From positions 1 through 15,343 of the forward strand of contig SLAD01000208.1 of the NCBI GenBank assembly GCA_007126995.1: a stretch of DNA of 15,343 nt, read 5' to 3'. The notes beneath the pieces were generated by a model. The model was not told where the DNA came from and ran no database searches. It saw only the letters and a list, made by a program, of their open reading frames with translations. This DNA comes from Kiritimatiellia bacterium (lineage in GTDB: Bacteria > Verrucomicrobiota > Kiritimatiellia > SLAD01). How positions within the stretch are numbered: position 1 is the stretch's first letter; each line of letters opens with the position of its first letter. This document shows, piece by piece, positions 8,327 to 15,106 of the stretch. A program made the translations under genes and the position numbers.

Positions 8327-8505
8327 TGAGCGCAATGGCCATAGCCACTTATATCCTAGTCAGCGTCTTTGCCTTCGCCTACGTGATCTTCTTTGTCGTG
8401 ATCACCATCGGAGGCTTCTTTGATCTCGTCAAACTGATCAACGGCATCCGCACCGAAGTGGTCGATCCCACCGATGACGGTCGCGTGCAAAGACCGGGCG
8501 CATGA
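8326..8505 (+). CDS. Small single-span membrane protein coupled to the symporter
   Basis: A 59-residue protein with one strongly hydrophobic helix (about residues 5-31, TYILVSVFAFAYVIFFVVIT) and a hydrophilic tail ending in DPTDDGRVQRPGA. Its ATG overlaps the symporter stop as TGATG, and GAAGGGAG at 8311-8318 is an excellent ribosome-binding site. The frame stays open upstream into the symporter, but only this Met gives a protein with membrane-protein character. Tiny one-helix proteins directly after SSS symporters recur in PVC-type bacteria and are best read as accessory or stabilising subunits. This one does not look like DUF485/DUF997, which have two helices. The function is inferred from position only. 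It is the last gene of the first operon; decayed sequence begins within 15 bases of its stop, and no clear terminator hairpin is visible. Confidence 0.8.
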   Translation: MSAMAIATYILVSVFAFAYVIFFVVITIGGFFDLVKLINGIRTEVVDPTDDGRVQRPGA

Positions 8506-8518
8506 AGAAGGTGCGTTC

Positions 8519-9028
8519 GTGCCCATGACGGCTTTCACCTGCACGCATTCGCCTACGCGGGCCAGCGGGATCCGTTGGCCCTTAACGGGCTTTCCGTTCA
8601 CTAGCAGTTCTTGAATCCCTCGGCAGACACCGTGCGGATTATGCACGGTGATTTCATAGATCGCACCGCGGAACCTCCGCGTGACCTTGAAGGCGGGCCA
8701 GTCAGACGGGATGCAGGGATCGAGGATCAGTCCGTCGTATGCGGGTTGGATGCCGCAGAACCCCTGACTGACGGTGAGGAAGGTCCAGGCGGCGGTTCCG
8801 GTGAGCCATGAGTTCTTCGCTTCACCGGGCGTTCACGCTGTCGAGCGCGCGCTGGGCGCGCCCGTCTTCGAGTCCCGCTCCGCCGAGCACGCACCAACCC
8901 TGGCTCTCAATATAGATGCGGCCTTCGGCGTTTTGCGCCGAGCCCACGGGGCGCCCGCTTGCGTCATACGCGCGCAGAAACCATTCGCCGTCCCAGCCGT
9001 GCTCATCGACGGCCTCGCGCATCGTCAA
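8519..9028 (-). pseudogene. Remnant of a GH94 sugar phosphorylase (cellobiose phosphorylase-like)
   Basis: Two minus-strand segments match the C-terminal third of GH94 phosphorylases. Segment A (9028 down to 8825) reads HGWDGEWFLRAYD, EGRIYIESQGWCVLGG and GRAQRALDSVNAR, then hits TGA at 8824-8822. Segment B, in another frame from 8826 down to about 8521, reads GEAKNSWLTGTAAWTF, GFCGIQPAYDGLILDPCIP, KVTRRFRGAIYEITVHNPHG and VNGKPVKGQRIPLA, ending at VMG, where the family normally stops. Between VNAR and GEAKNS the family has roughly 100 more residues, which are absent here. The remnant therefore has an internal deletion plus a frame change, the N-terminal two-thirds are missing, and an in-frame TGA lies upstream of segment A near 9045. 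No intact catalytic domain remains. Intact members split beta-glucosides such as cellobiose with phosphate. It points convergently at the first operon. Confidence 0.9.
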
Positions 9029-9094
9029 AATAACCGTATGAATTCATTGGATCTCCAAGGGCAGAGGGTCTATTGCGTCGCTGATCGAATATCC

Positions 9095-9111
9095 TGTGCG
9101 CAAAGAGCACA
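9095..9111. promoter_or_regulatory. Inverted repeat TGTGC-N7-GCACA, candidate operator
   Basis: Five-base perfect arms, TGTGC at 9095-9099 and GCACA at 9107-9111, separated by seven bases, lie in the gap upstream of the second operon. The spacing and size suit a dimeric regulator site. Arms this short can occur by chance, and no regulator gene is in the window. Confidence 0.25.
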
Positions 9112-9225
9112 AACCCGCGCTCCATAAAACCGTTTAAGGATGGGCCAAAGGCCCGGGGTTCGACTGGTTCAACGGATTTAGCCCAAGCCCTGTTGCGATG
9201 CGGGATCGGATGGCGTTGACTGTGC

Positions 9226-9235
9226 GTATCGATAC
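9226..9235. promoter_or_regulatory. Perfect palindrome GTATCGATAC, candidate operator
   Basis: A 10-base perfect palindrome lies 5 bases before the GGAGGG ribosome-binding site of the GH57-like gene and just after a TTGACT. Position and symmetry fit a repressor site at the start of the second operon. Ten-base palindromes occur by chance about once per kilobase, so this is only a candidate. Confidence 0.3.
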
Positions 9236-9250
9236 AGCCCGGAGGGTCCG

Positions 9251-10750
9251 ATGAAATATGTTGCGATATACCATGCCAATTTGAATTATGCGTTTCTCTT
9301 GCCGGAAAAATACGAGCAAGTCATTCGCGCCAGTTACGAACTCATTCTGGATGCCCATCAAGCCGCCGGTCCGCAGGCCCGGTTTGTGTTCGAGGCCAGC
9401 GGTTTCACCGTGGATGTGATGGCGGACACATGTCCCGATGTCGTGGAAAAGTTGCGGGCCATGATAGCGAGCGGGCAGTGCGAGTTCATGGGCGCGCCGT
9501 ACGCGCACCCGGTACTGGCGAACATTCCCGAGGAGGACGCCTATTGGTCCTGCGAATTTTCCCAGCGCGCGTACGAAAAACACCTCGGCATCCGCGCGGA
9601 AAGCTGGTGGAACCCGGAGTGCACTTGGATGCAATACGTGCCGCGGGCCGTCCGCAAGGCTGGCGGAAAATATCTGACCCTCGATTTCGAGTCGTACATG
9701 ACCTGTAACGACAAGGAGTACGCTTGGGTGGAAAAGAACCGGGCGACGGACATCTACTGGGGCGGCCACATGCCGTGGTTCGACCTCGATCCGGACTGCG
9801 CCTTTCTCCATCGTCCATTCCGCGATGTGGTGCCGGGCCTGCATGGCCTGTGCCGCAGCGACCGGCTGGTCGGCAAATATGTCAGCTACTTCCTCGGCAA
9901 GATCTCCCTCGAGGAATACCTCGCAAACGTGAAACACTGGTCGGGCACAAAGAAGGACGGCGCCACGGTGGTGATCGCCGACGACGCCGAATATTGCGGC
10001 ACGACGGGCTACTATTACGTGAAGTATTTCCGGGACTACAGCCGCTCATTTGAAGTGAATCCTGATGCTCGCGAAAAGTTGGACGCGCTGATTGCGGGCC
10101 TGCTGGAGCTGGGTGAACTGGCCACGTTCAAGGCGGCTTGCAAAGAAGTCGAACCGGTTGATGAACCCTTCTATGTCGAGGACCGCTACGCCTGGCACCG
10201 GACCTACTCCGACTGCTGGGGGGGCACCCCCGAAGCGAAGCGCTTTGACCCGATGCTGGCGGAGCTTCGGCGCGACTATAAAGAGCGGTATCAGCCCATC
10301 GTGGAAGGAACCCATCAGCAGGGCTTCAAGGAACTGGCTGAGAGGTTCTGGTTCCATTGCACCAACGCCGCGAATTCCGATGGGCGCTGGCCGCCGCCCC
10401 CCGCAGAGCCCTGCGAATTCAATCGTCGATGGGTACTGAATGAAATCGAGGCAACCCGAAAGGTGCTTGCCGAACTGGAAACGGCCACAGCGGGATACGA
10501 GCTACCACCGCCGCCCGAGGAGGAACCGGAGGCTGATGGCGCCCGGTATGGGCTGCACTTCACCGACAAAGATCCGGACGATCTGCGCCGCCTGAACTTT
10601 TACGAATTGCAGCACGCCCTCTATGCGGCCTGGCGCGCCTTCGACCACACCGATGGCGAGACAAAGGCCGCCAACCGCTTGCACGTGCTTGCCATCTACG
10701 ACGAATACCGTCGTCGCGGCATCACCCGCTTTGTTGCCCCCGCCATCTAG
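9251..10750 (+). CDS. GH57-like glycoside hydrolase
   Basis: A 499-residue cytoplasmic enzyme of the GH57 type (incomplete TIM barrel, retaining). The conserved regions appear in order: YHANLNYA with His8 (region 1); SGQCEFMGAPYAHPVL with Glu78 (region 2); WWNPECTW with Glu123 as candidate nucleophile (region 3); and VVIADDAEYCG with Asp244/Asp245 as candidate acid/base and Glu247 (region 4). The helical part after about residue 260 is less typical, with a Pro/Glu-rich linker near 417-427. GH57 members act on alpha-glucans, alpha-galactosides or as branching enzymes; this one diverges enough that substrate is open. ATG 9251 follows a GGAGGG at 9241-9246, and no upstream alternative fits. It starts the second operon; 55 bases separate its stop from the next chosen start. 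There is no signal peptide. The family call rests on motif order; a related deacetylase-like barrel is the main alternative. Confidence 0.8.
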   Translation: MKYVAIYHANLNYAFLLPEKYEQVIRASYELILDAHQAAGPQARFVFEASGFTVDVMADTCPDVVEKLRAMIASGQCEFMGAPYAHPVLANIPEEDAYWSCEFSQRAYEKHLGIRAESWWNPECTWMQYVPRAVRKAGGKYLTLDFESYMTCNDKEYAWVEKNRATDIYWGGHMPWFDLDPDCAFLHRPFRDVVPGLHGLCRSDRLVGKYVSYFLGKISLEEYLANVKHWSGTKKDGATVVIADDAEYCGTTGYYYVKYFRDYSRSFEVNPDAREKLDALIAGLLELGELATFKAACKEVEPVDEPFYVEDRYAWHRTYSDCWGGTPEAKRFDPMLAELRRDYKERYQPIVEGTHQQGFKELAERFWFHCTNAANSDGRWPPPPAEPCEFNRRWVLNEIEATRKVLAELETATAGYELPPPPEEEPEADGARYGLHFTDKDPDDLRRLNFYELQHALYAAWRAFDHTDGETKAANRLHVLAIYDEYRRRGITRFVAPAI

Positions 10751-10759
10751 AGGTACGCC

Positions 10760-10798
10760 ATGGCCCACTTCCAATCGGCCGATCAACCCTTTGACTGA
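10760..10798 (+). other. 12-codon upstream reading frame with a good ribosome-binding site
   Basis: ATG at 10760 follows AGAGG (10749-10753) at ideal spacing and encodes MAHFQSADQPFD before TGA at 10796-10798, seven bases short of the GH106-like ATG at 10806, which itself has no visible Shine-Dalgarno sequence. It could be a leader frame used for re-initiation. It could also be the old start of the large gene, put out of frame by a small indel, since the two frames differ by one base. Confidence 0.4.
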
Positions 10799-10805
10799 CC
10801 GACTC

Positions 10806-13760
10806 ATGACACCCGCACCTGACTCCTTGCAAAGCGGCTTCCGGCAACCGGCCGCCGCCTACCGGCCGATGCCGCTCTGGGTGTGGAATGGCGAGGTTAC
10901 GGAGGCGTATATTGAAGAGGCCCTGGACCAGTTCGCCGCCAACGGCATAGGCGGCGTCTTCATCCATGCGCGGCCGGGCCTGATGACGGAGTACCTCTCG
11001 GAACGCTGGTTCGGTCTATGGGCCTACGCCCTGAACGAATGTCGACGCCGGGGCCTTGAATGTCACGTCTACGATGAAAACTCCTTCCCTTCCGGCTTTG
11101 CCGGAGGCCACACGCTGGCCGTCGATCCAGAGGCCCGCATTCGCTCTCTGGAACCCGGTCCCAACGGCGGCATCCGGTGGGGACACGGAGAGGTGAACGG
11201 TTGGACCGCCCATCAACCCTTGGTCGGACTGACCCGACGACGCACAGCGGAAACCTTTATTCGCGTCACCCACGAAGAATATGCCCGTCGCTTCAACGAG
11301 GTGGCCGGACAGGACTGGAAATACTGCTTCACCGACGAGCCATCCATTGATTGCGCGGGGGGCCTCTACGCCACGGCGGACCTGCTCCAGGCCTTCGGTG
11401 AGGAACACGGCTATGCCTTGCTGGATAAGTTAGACGACTTTCTTTCGGAGGATCCGGGCCGGGCCTGGCCGGTTCGCTTCGACTACTGGCACACCGCGCA
11501 CCACCTCTTTTCACAACACTTTTGCCGCACCCTCCACGACTGGTGCGAGGATCGTCAACTGGCATTCACCGGTCATTTCGACGAGCACACGTGGCCCAGC
11601 CCGTTAAGCGTGCCGGACAGCATGGCGGCCCAGCGTTGGATGCAAACGCCGGGCATTGATTTGCTGGGATTCCAATTCAATCCGGATGATCCCGATGCCA
11701 ATGCGCTCTATTCCATGACGATCCGCGAAGTGGTCAGCGTGGCCCGCCAACTCCGCAGAAGACGCGTCCTGTGCGAATGCTACGGAGGGGGAGGATACGG
11801 GTATACCCTCGACGCGGCCAAGGCCCTGTCGGTCACCCTGTTGGGACACGGTGTCAATTTGTTGAATCCGCATCTCAGCATGGAAACCGTGGCGGGCTCC
11901 CGAAAGTACGACTGGGGCCAGACCTTCAGCGATCACGCCCCCTGGTGGCCGTTCTATCGGGAACTGGCCGAGCACGACAGTCGCGCCTCGTATCTACTTG
12001 CGCACTCCGTCTCCTGCGCGCGGGTGCTGGTCCTGCAACCGACGCTGAGCGGTTGGCTGCACGGAGTGCCGCGCATGTTCCGGGAGGCCTGCGACCTGCA
12101 AGGAGAGGAACACTCCATCGAGCGCTTGCGGGGCGCACATACCGCGTTTTTGGATCGGTTGGCGCGACACCGGGTGGATTTTGAACTTGGCGACGAATTC
12201 ATTCTGGCCGAATTGGGCACGGTGGACGGCGACATCTTGCGCGTGGGCGCCGCAGAATACGATTGTGTGATTCTTCCACCGCTCATGGAAACGATCCTGG
12301 AATCCACGCAGACCCTGCTGCACCGGTTTCTGGAAGGCGGCGGGCGTGTGCTGTCCACCTCCGCGCCGCCCGCCACCGTGCAAGGCCGATGCGATCCCCG
12401 GCCCGCACGATGGACGGAACAGGCCGGCTGGATGCAAACGGAATCCGTTGAGGCCTTGATCTCCGCCATCCACCGCCTCCGTCCGCCCATGCTGCGGGCA
12501 CCCGACGGACTGATCATGCATGAGCGCCGTACTGAGGACGGTCGCGCCCTTTTTGTTTTGGCAAACCCTGGCCCGGAACTCCTCTCCGGGGATGTGGTGA
12601 TTCGAAAAGACATCGCATTGAACGCATGGGACCCGGCCACAGGCGAAATCCACGGCGTGCTTGCTGAAGGGGAGTCCGGTGGCGTGCGGGTGCCGTTAAA
12701 ACTCCCGGCGCGCAGCCTCATGTTCTGGATCGAAACAGATCATGTTGCACCCGCCTGCGTCCCTTCGCCCCGGCGCCGGGATCCGGTGCCCTTACGCGAT
12801 CCGGCCATACAGCGTCTTTCCGACAACGTACTGGTCCTGCCGGTTTGCTCGCTTGACCTAGGCGGCGAATCGTATCCCCACCTCACCACCGCCGCGGCGA
12901 ACAACCGGATGTGGAAGGCGCACGGATTCCCGCAGGATCCGTGGGAATGGACCATCCAATACAAGCGGGAATACCTGGATCACGTCTTCGATTTGCATAG
13001 CGGCTATGCCGTGGAATACGAATTCACGATCGATCCCGAGGATTGGGCGGTTCTCCGTTCCACCCTGCAACTGGCTGTTGAGCGACCGTGGTTGTCGCGC
13101 ATTGAAATCAACGATGCGCCCTGTTCTTTTGAGAAGGGTCATCGCTGGATGGATGAGAACATCCGAGCGATGCCCGTGGGAGAGCTGGTTTGCGCCGGGC
13201 GCAACCGCGTACGCTTGATCACACAACCGATGAATATCCATGCCGAAATCGCGCCGATCTTCATCCGGGGCGATTTCAACGTAAATTCCGACAGCCGTGG
13301 GCTATGCCTGACCAAGCCGGGACCGCTCGCATTCGGGTCATGGAAAACTCAGGGGCTGCCCTTTTATCCCTGGGACGTTCGCTATACATGGACCTTTGAT
13401 GTTCCTGACGCCTGCGGCGGACTCCAACTCGACCTGAATGCATGGCAGGGCTCCGCCGCGCGGATTATGATCGACGGCAAGGTTGCGGGTCAACTGACGG
13501 CTCGACCGTGGGGCCTGTCGTTGATTGGCGCGTTGACCGCGGGAAGGCATACGCTGACCATCGATGTGTACGGCAATGCCGACAATCTGTTCGGTCCCTA
13601 TTTTCGTCGTGGCCTGCCCATTCCGTGGACATGGCTCGACGGCCCGGGACAGCATCCCACACTGGAAGACTTTGCCGGTTTGCGGCACTATGGAGTCATG
13701 GAGGCGCCCGCCTTATATGTGTTGCACAGGCGCCCCGATGAAGAGGAATGCACACGATGA
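10806..13760 (+). CDS. Large GH106-like (alpha-L-rhamnosidase-related) glycoside hydrolase
   Basis: A 984-residue, multidomain glycosidase without a signal peptide. Residues about 18-100 (YRPMPLWVWNGEVTEAYIEE, ANGIGGVFIHARPGL, RGLECHVYDENSFPSGFAGG) are the start of the TIM barrel found in GH106 and related glycosyl hydrolases. Candidate catalytic residues are Glu178 in YCFTDEPSI and Glu324 in RVLCECYGGGG. A beta-rich accessory part follows from about 600. Residues about 850-960 (GLQLDLNAW, ARIMIDGKVAG, IPWTWLDGPGQHPT) look like a galactose-binding-like sugar domain. Known GH106 enzymes release L-rhamnose; the wider group is uncharacterised. The frame is open upstream to 10623 but overlaps the GH57-like gene there, so ATG 10806 is chosen. 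It has no clear ribosome-binding site, unlike the 12-codon frame just before it. The stop shares ATGA with the oxidoreductase. The stretch between the GFAGG motif and TDEP is short for the family. Confidence 0.82.
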   Translation: MTPAPDSLQSGFRQPAAAYRPMPLWVWNGEVTEAYIEEALDQFAANGIGGVFIHARPGLMTEYLSERWFGLWAYALNECRRRGLECHVYDENSFPSGFAGGHTLAVDPEARIRSLEPGPNGGIRWGHGEVNGWTAHQPLVGLTRRRTAETFIRVTHEEYARRFNEVAGQDWKYCFTDEPSIDCAGGLYATADLLQAFGEEHGYALLDKLDDFLSEDPGRAWPVRFDYWHTAHHLFSQHFCRTLHDWCEDRQLAFTGHFDEHTWPSPLSVPDSMAAQRWMQTPGIDLLGFQFNPDDPDANALYSMTIREVVSVARQLRRRRVLCECYGGGGYGYTLDAAKALSVTLLGHGVNLLNPHLSMETVAGSRKYDWGQTFSDHAPWWPFYRELAEHDSRASYLLAHSVSCARVLVLQPTLSGWLHGVPRMFREACDLQGEEHSIERLRGAHTAFLDRLARHRVDFELGDEFILAELGTVDGDILRVGAAEYDCVILPPLMETILESTQTLLHRFLEGGGRVLSTSAPPATVQGRCDPRPARWTEQAGWMQTESVEALISAIHRLRPPMLRAPDGLIMHERRTEDGRALFVLANPGPELLSGDVVIRKDIALNAWDPATGEIHGVLAEGESGGVRVPLKLPARSLMFWIETDHVAPACVPSPRRRDPVPLRDPAIQRLSDNVLVLPVCSLDLGGESYPHLTTAAANNRMWKAHGFPQDPWEWTIQYKREYLDHVFDLHSGYAVEYEFTIDPEDWAVLRSTLQLAVERPWLSRIEINDAPCSFEKGHRWMDENIRAMPVGELVCAGRNRVRLITQPMNIHAEIAPIFIRGDFNVNSDSRGLCLTKPGPLAFGSWKTQGLPFYPWDVRYTWTFDVPDACGGLQLDLNAWQGSAARIMIDGKVAGQLTARPWGLSLIGALTAGRHTLTIDVYGNADNLFGPYFRRGLPIPWTWLDGPGQHPTLEDFAGLRHYGVMEAPALYVLHRRPDEEECTR

Positions 13761-15079
13761 GCAAACGGACTTTGGCGGCAATTGGTTGCGGAGGACGCAC
13801 GTATACCTATGTTTCGCTGGCCATGACGCACTGGCGTGATCGTTTTGACATCGTCGCGGCAGCCGACCCGATTCGGGAGCGTGCCGAACGGCTGCGGTCC
13901 TTCGCCCATACGCCCGCCTCGTTTCGCGTCTTCGAGAACGACAACGCCTTGCTCGCTGAAGAGCGACTGGCCGACATCATGATCATCGGCACACAGGACA
14001 CCCATCACGTGCAACCGTGTCTGGCGGCGATGCAGAAAGGATACGACATTCTGCTGGAGAAACCGATTGCCACAAGACCCGCTGACATCCTGATGCTGGC
14101 GGACACGGCCCGCCGCCTCGGGCGGCGTGTCATGGTGTGTCATGTCCTCCGCTATGCGCCGTTTTACGATCAGGTCAAGCAATGCGTCGACTCCGGGCAA
14201 CTTGGCGAAATCCGTTCCATTCATGCCTCCGAAGGGGTGGGGCCCTGGCATTTTGCGCACTCCTATGTGCGGGGGCACTGGCGGCGCAGCGACACCTCAT
14301 GCCCCATGATCGTGGCCAAGAGCTGCCATGACACGGACATCCTGGCTTGGTTGATCGGCGATCCCTGTATCTCCGTCGCCAGTGTCGGATCGCTGTCCCA
14401 TTTCCGGGCGGCGTGCGCTCCCGTTGGAGCGCCGGCCCGCTGCACAGACGGCTGCCCTCATGCCGACACCTGCCCCTACAACGCCTTGCAGTATCTGACC
14501 GCCCAACGCAAGTGGTTGGCCTATGTATGCGATCGCGAGCAGGACCATCTGGACAGGGGGGGTGCGGCCCCCGATGCCGAAATCCGCGAGTGGCTGCAAC
14601 AGGCACCCTGGGGACGTTGCGTATACCGCTGCGACAACGATGCGCCCGATCACCAGACCGCTCAATTTCAGTTTGCCGGTGGTCAAACCGCCACGCTCAC
14701 CGTGACGGCGTTCGATGACGGCCGCAACATCGAGATCTGCGGGACGCGCGGCGTGCTGCGCGGTGGCCATGCTCTGCGGCATCGGGCGGGGCTGGACGCG
14801 GACTACATGATCACCGATCACGCCACCGTCAACACAACCTATCACCGTGTCGACGAACAATCGGGCGGATACGACGGCCATGGCGGGGGCGACTACGGCC
14901 TGGTCAGTCAACTCTATGACGAAATGACCCAACCGGATCCGATGGCGATCCGCGCCTCCATCCATCGGGCCGTGGAAGGCCACCTGATGGCCTTCGCGGC
15001 GGAAGCGGCCCGCCTCCACGGCCGGACAATTGAGATGTCGGGAAGGATGGGGATGTGGTCCGACCCCGGCTCCCCCTGA
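13757..15079 (+). CDS. Gfo/Idh/MocA-family oxidoreductase with a four-cysteine insert
   Basis: An NAD(P)-dependent sugar or cyclitol dehydrogenase-like enzyme of 440 residues, cytoplasmic. The N-terminal Rossmann part begins AAIGCGGRTYTY (7-18), a variant glycine motif, and includes LLEKPIA, with Glu101-Lys102-Pro103 as the family hallmark. The C-terminal alpha/beta part has AKSCHDTDILAW (188-198), with Lys188, His191 and Asp192 at the usual catalytic site. Between them and the C-terminus an insert of about 90 residues holds Cys220, Cys229, Cys233 and Cys239 (RCTDGCPHADTCPYNALQYL), a possible metal-binding knuckle seen in a subgroup of this family. The start is ATG 13757, overlapping the GH106 stop as ATGA with GAGGA at 13742-13746; ATG 13748 in the same frame has no room for a ribosome-binding site. 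In cytoplasmic glycoside catabolism such enzymes can oxidise C3 of sugars before cleavage, which would fit here (inference). Confidence 0.92.
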   Translation: MSKRTLAAIGCGGRTYTYVSLAMTHWRDRFDIVAAADPIRERAERLRSFAHTPASFRVFENDNALLAEERLADIMIIGTQDTHHVQPCLAAMQKGYDILLEKPIATRPADILMLADTARRLGRRVMVCHVLRYAPFYDQVKQCVDSGQLGEIRSIHASEGVGPWHFAHSYVRGHWRRSDTSCPMIVAKSCHDTDILAWLIGDPCISVASVGSLSHFRAACAPVGAPARCTDGCPHADTCPYNALQYLTAQRKWLAYVCDREQDHLDRGGAAPDAEIREWLQQAPWGRCVYRCDNDAPDHQTAQFQFAGGQTATLTVTAFDDGRNIEICGTRGVLRGGHALRHRAGLDADYMITDHATVNTTYHRVDEQSGGYDGHGGGDYGLVSQLYDEMTQPDPMAIRASIHRAVEGHLMAFAAEAARLHGRTIEMSGRMGMWSDPGSP

Positions 15080-15091
15080 TTTCAGATCAGG
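15075..15091. terminator. Short hairpin between convergent genes, weak bidirectional terminator candidate
   Basis: CCTGAT-TTCAG-ATCAGG forms a perfect six-base stem with a five-base loop over the stop codon of the oxidoreductase, in the 27-base gap before the convergent isomerase stop. No clear T run follows on either side, so termination activity is uncertain. Confidence 0.3.
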
Positions 15092-15106
15092 TATTTGCGA
15101 CGGGTT

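Larger units (their letters stand above)
9029..9250 (+). promoter_or_regulatory. Likely promoter/leader region of the GH57-GH106-oxidoreductase operon
   Basis: This stretch between the GH94 remnant and the GH57-like start shows no protein homology on either strand. Its 9029-9135 part is richer in A/T than the surroundings. It holds the two dyads listed separately, a GGGCC-AAA-GGCCC hairpin at 9142-9154, and TTGACT at 9216-9221, which resembles a -35 box but has no good -10 box at 17 bases. GGAGGG at 9241-9246 is a strong Shine-Dalgarno sequence four bases before ATG 9251. A promoter is expected here because the upstream operon is over 700 bases away, but its exact position is not resolved. 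Confidence 0.45.

Noticed and set aside
8356..8517. Minus-strand frame continuing from the GH94 remnant through the small membrane protein gene
   Set aside because: GH94 similarity stops at about 8521; the rest is antisense to the 59-residue gene and resembles nothing known.
8611..9127. Plus-strand open frames across the gap between the operons
   Set aside because: They are antisense to the recognisable GH94 remnant and carry no motif of their own.
9150..9175. A GGTTCGAC stretch resembling a tRNA T-arm
   Set aside because: The bases after it do not pair with the preceding GGGG, and no acceptor, D or anticodon arms can be built around it.
9134..9937. A 267-codon minus-strand open frame covering the start of the GH57-like gene
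   Set aside because: It overlaps conserved GH57 regions on the plus strand and has no recognisable motif.
10218..10230. G7 run followed by CA and C5, a potential hairpin
   Set aside because: It encodes a normal in-frame Trp-Gly-Gly-Thr-Pro within the GH57-like protein; the two-base loop is too tight and no T run follows.
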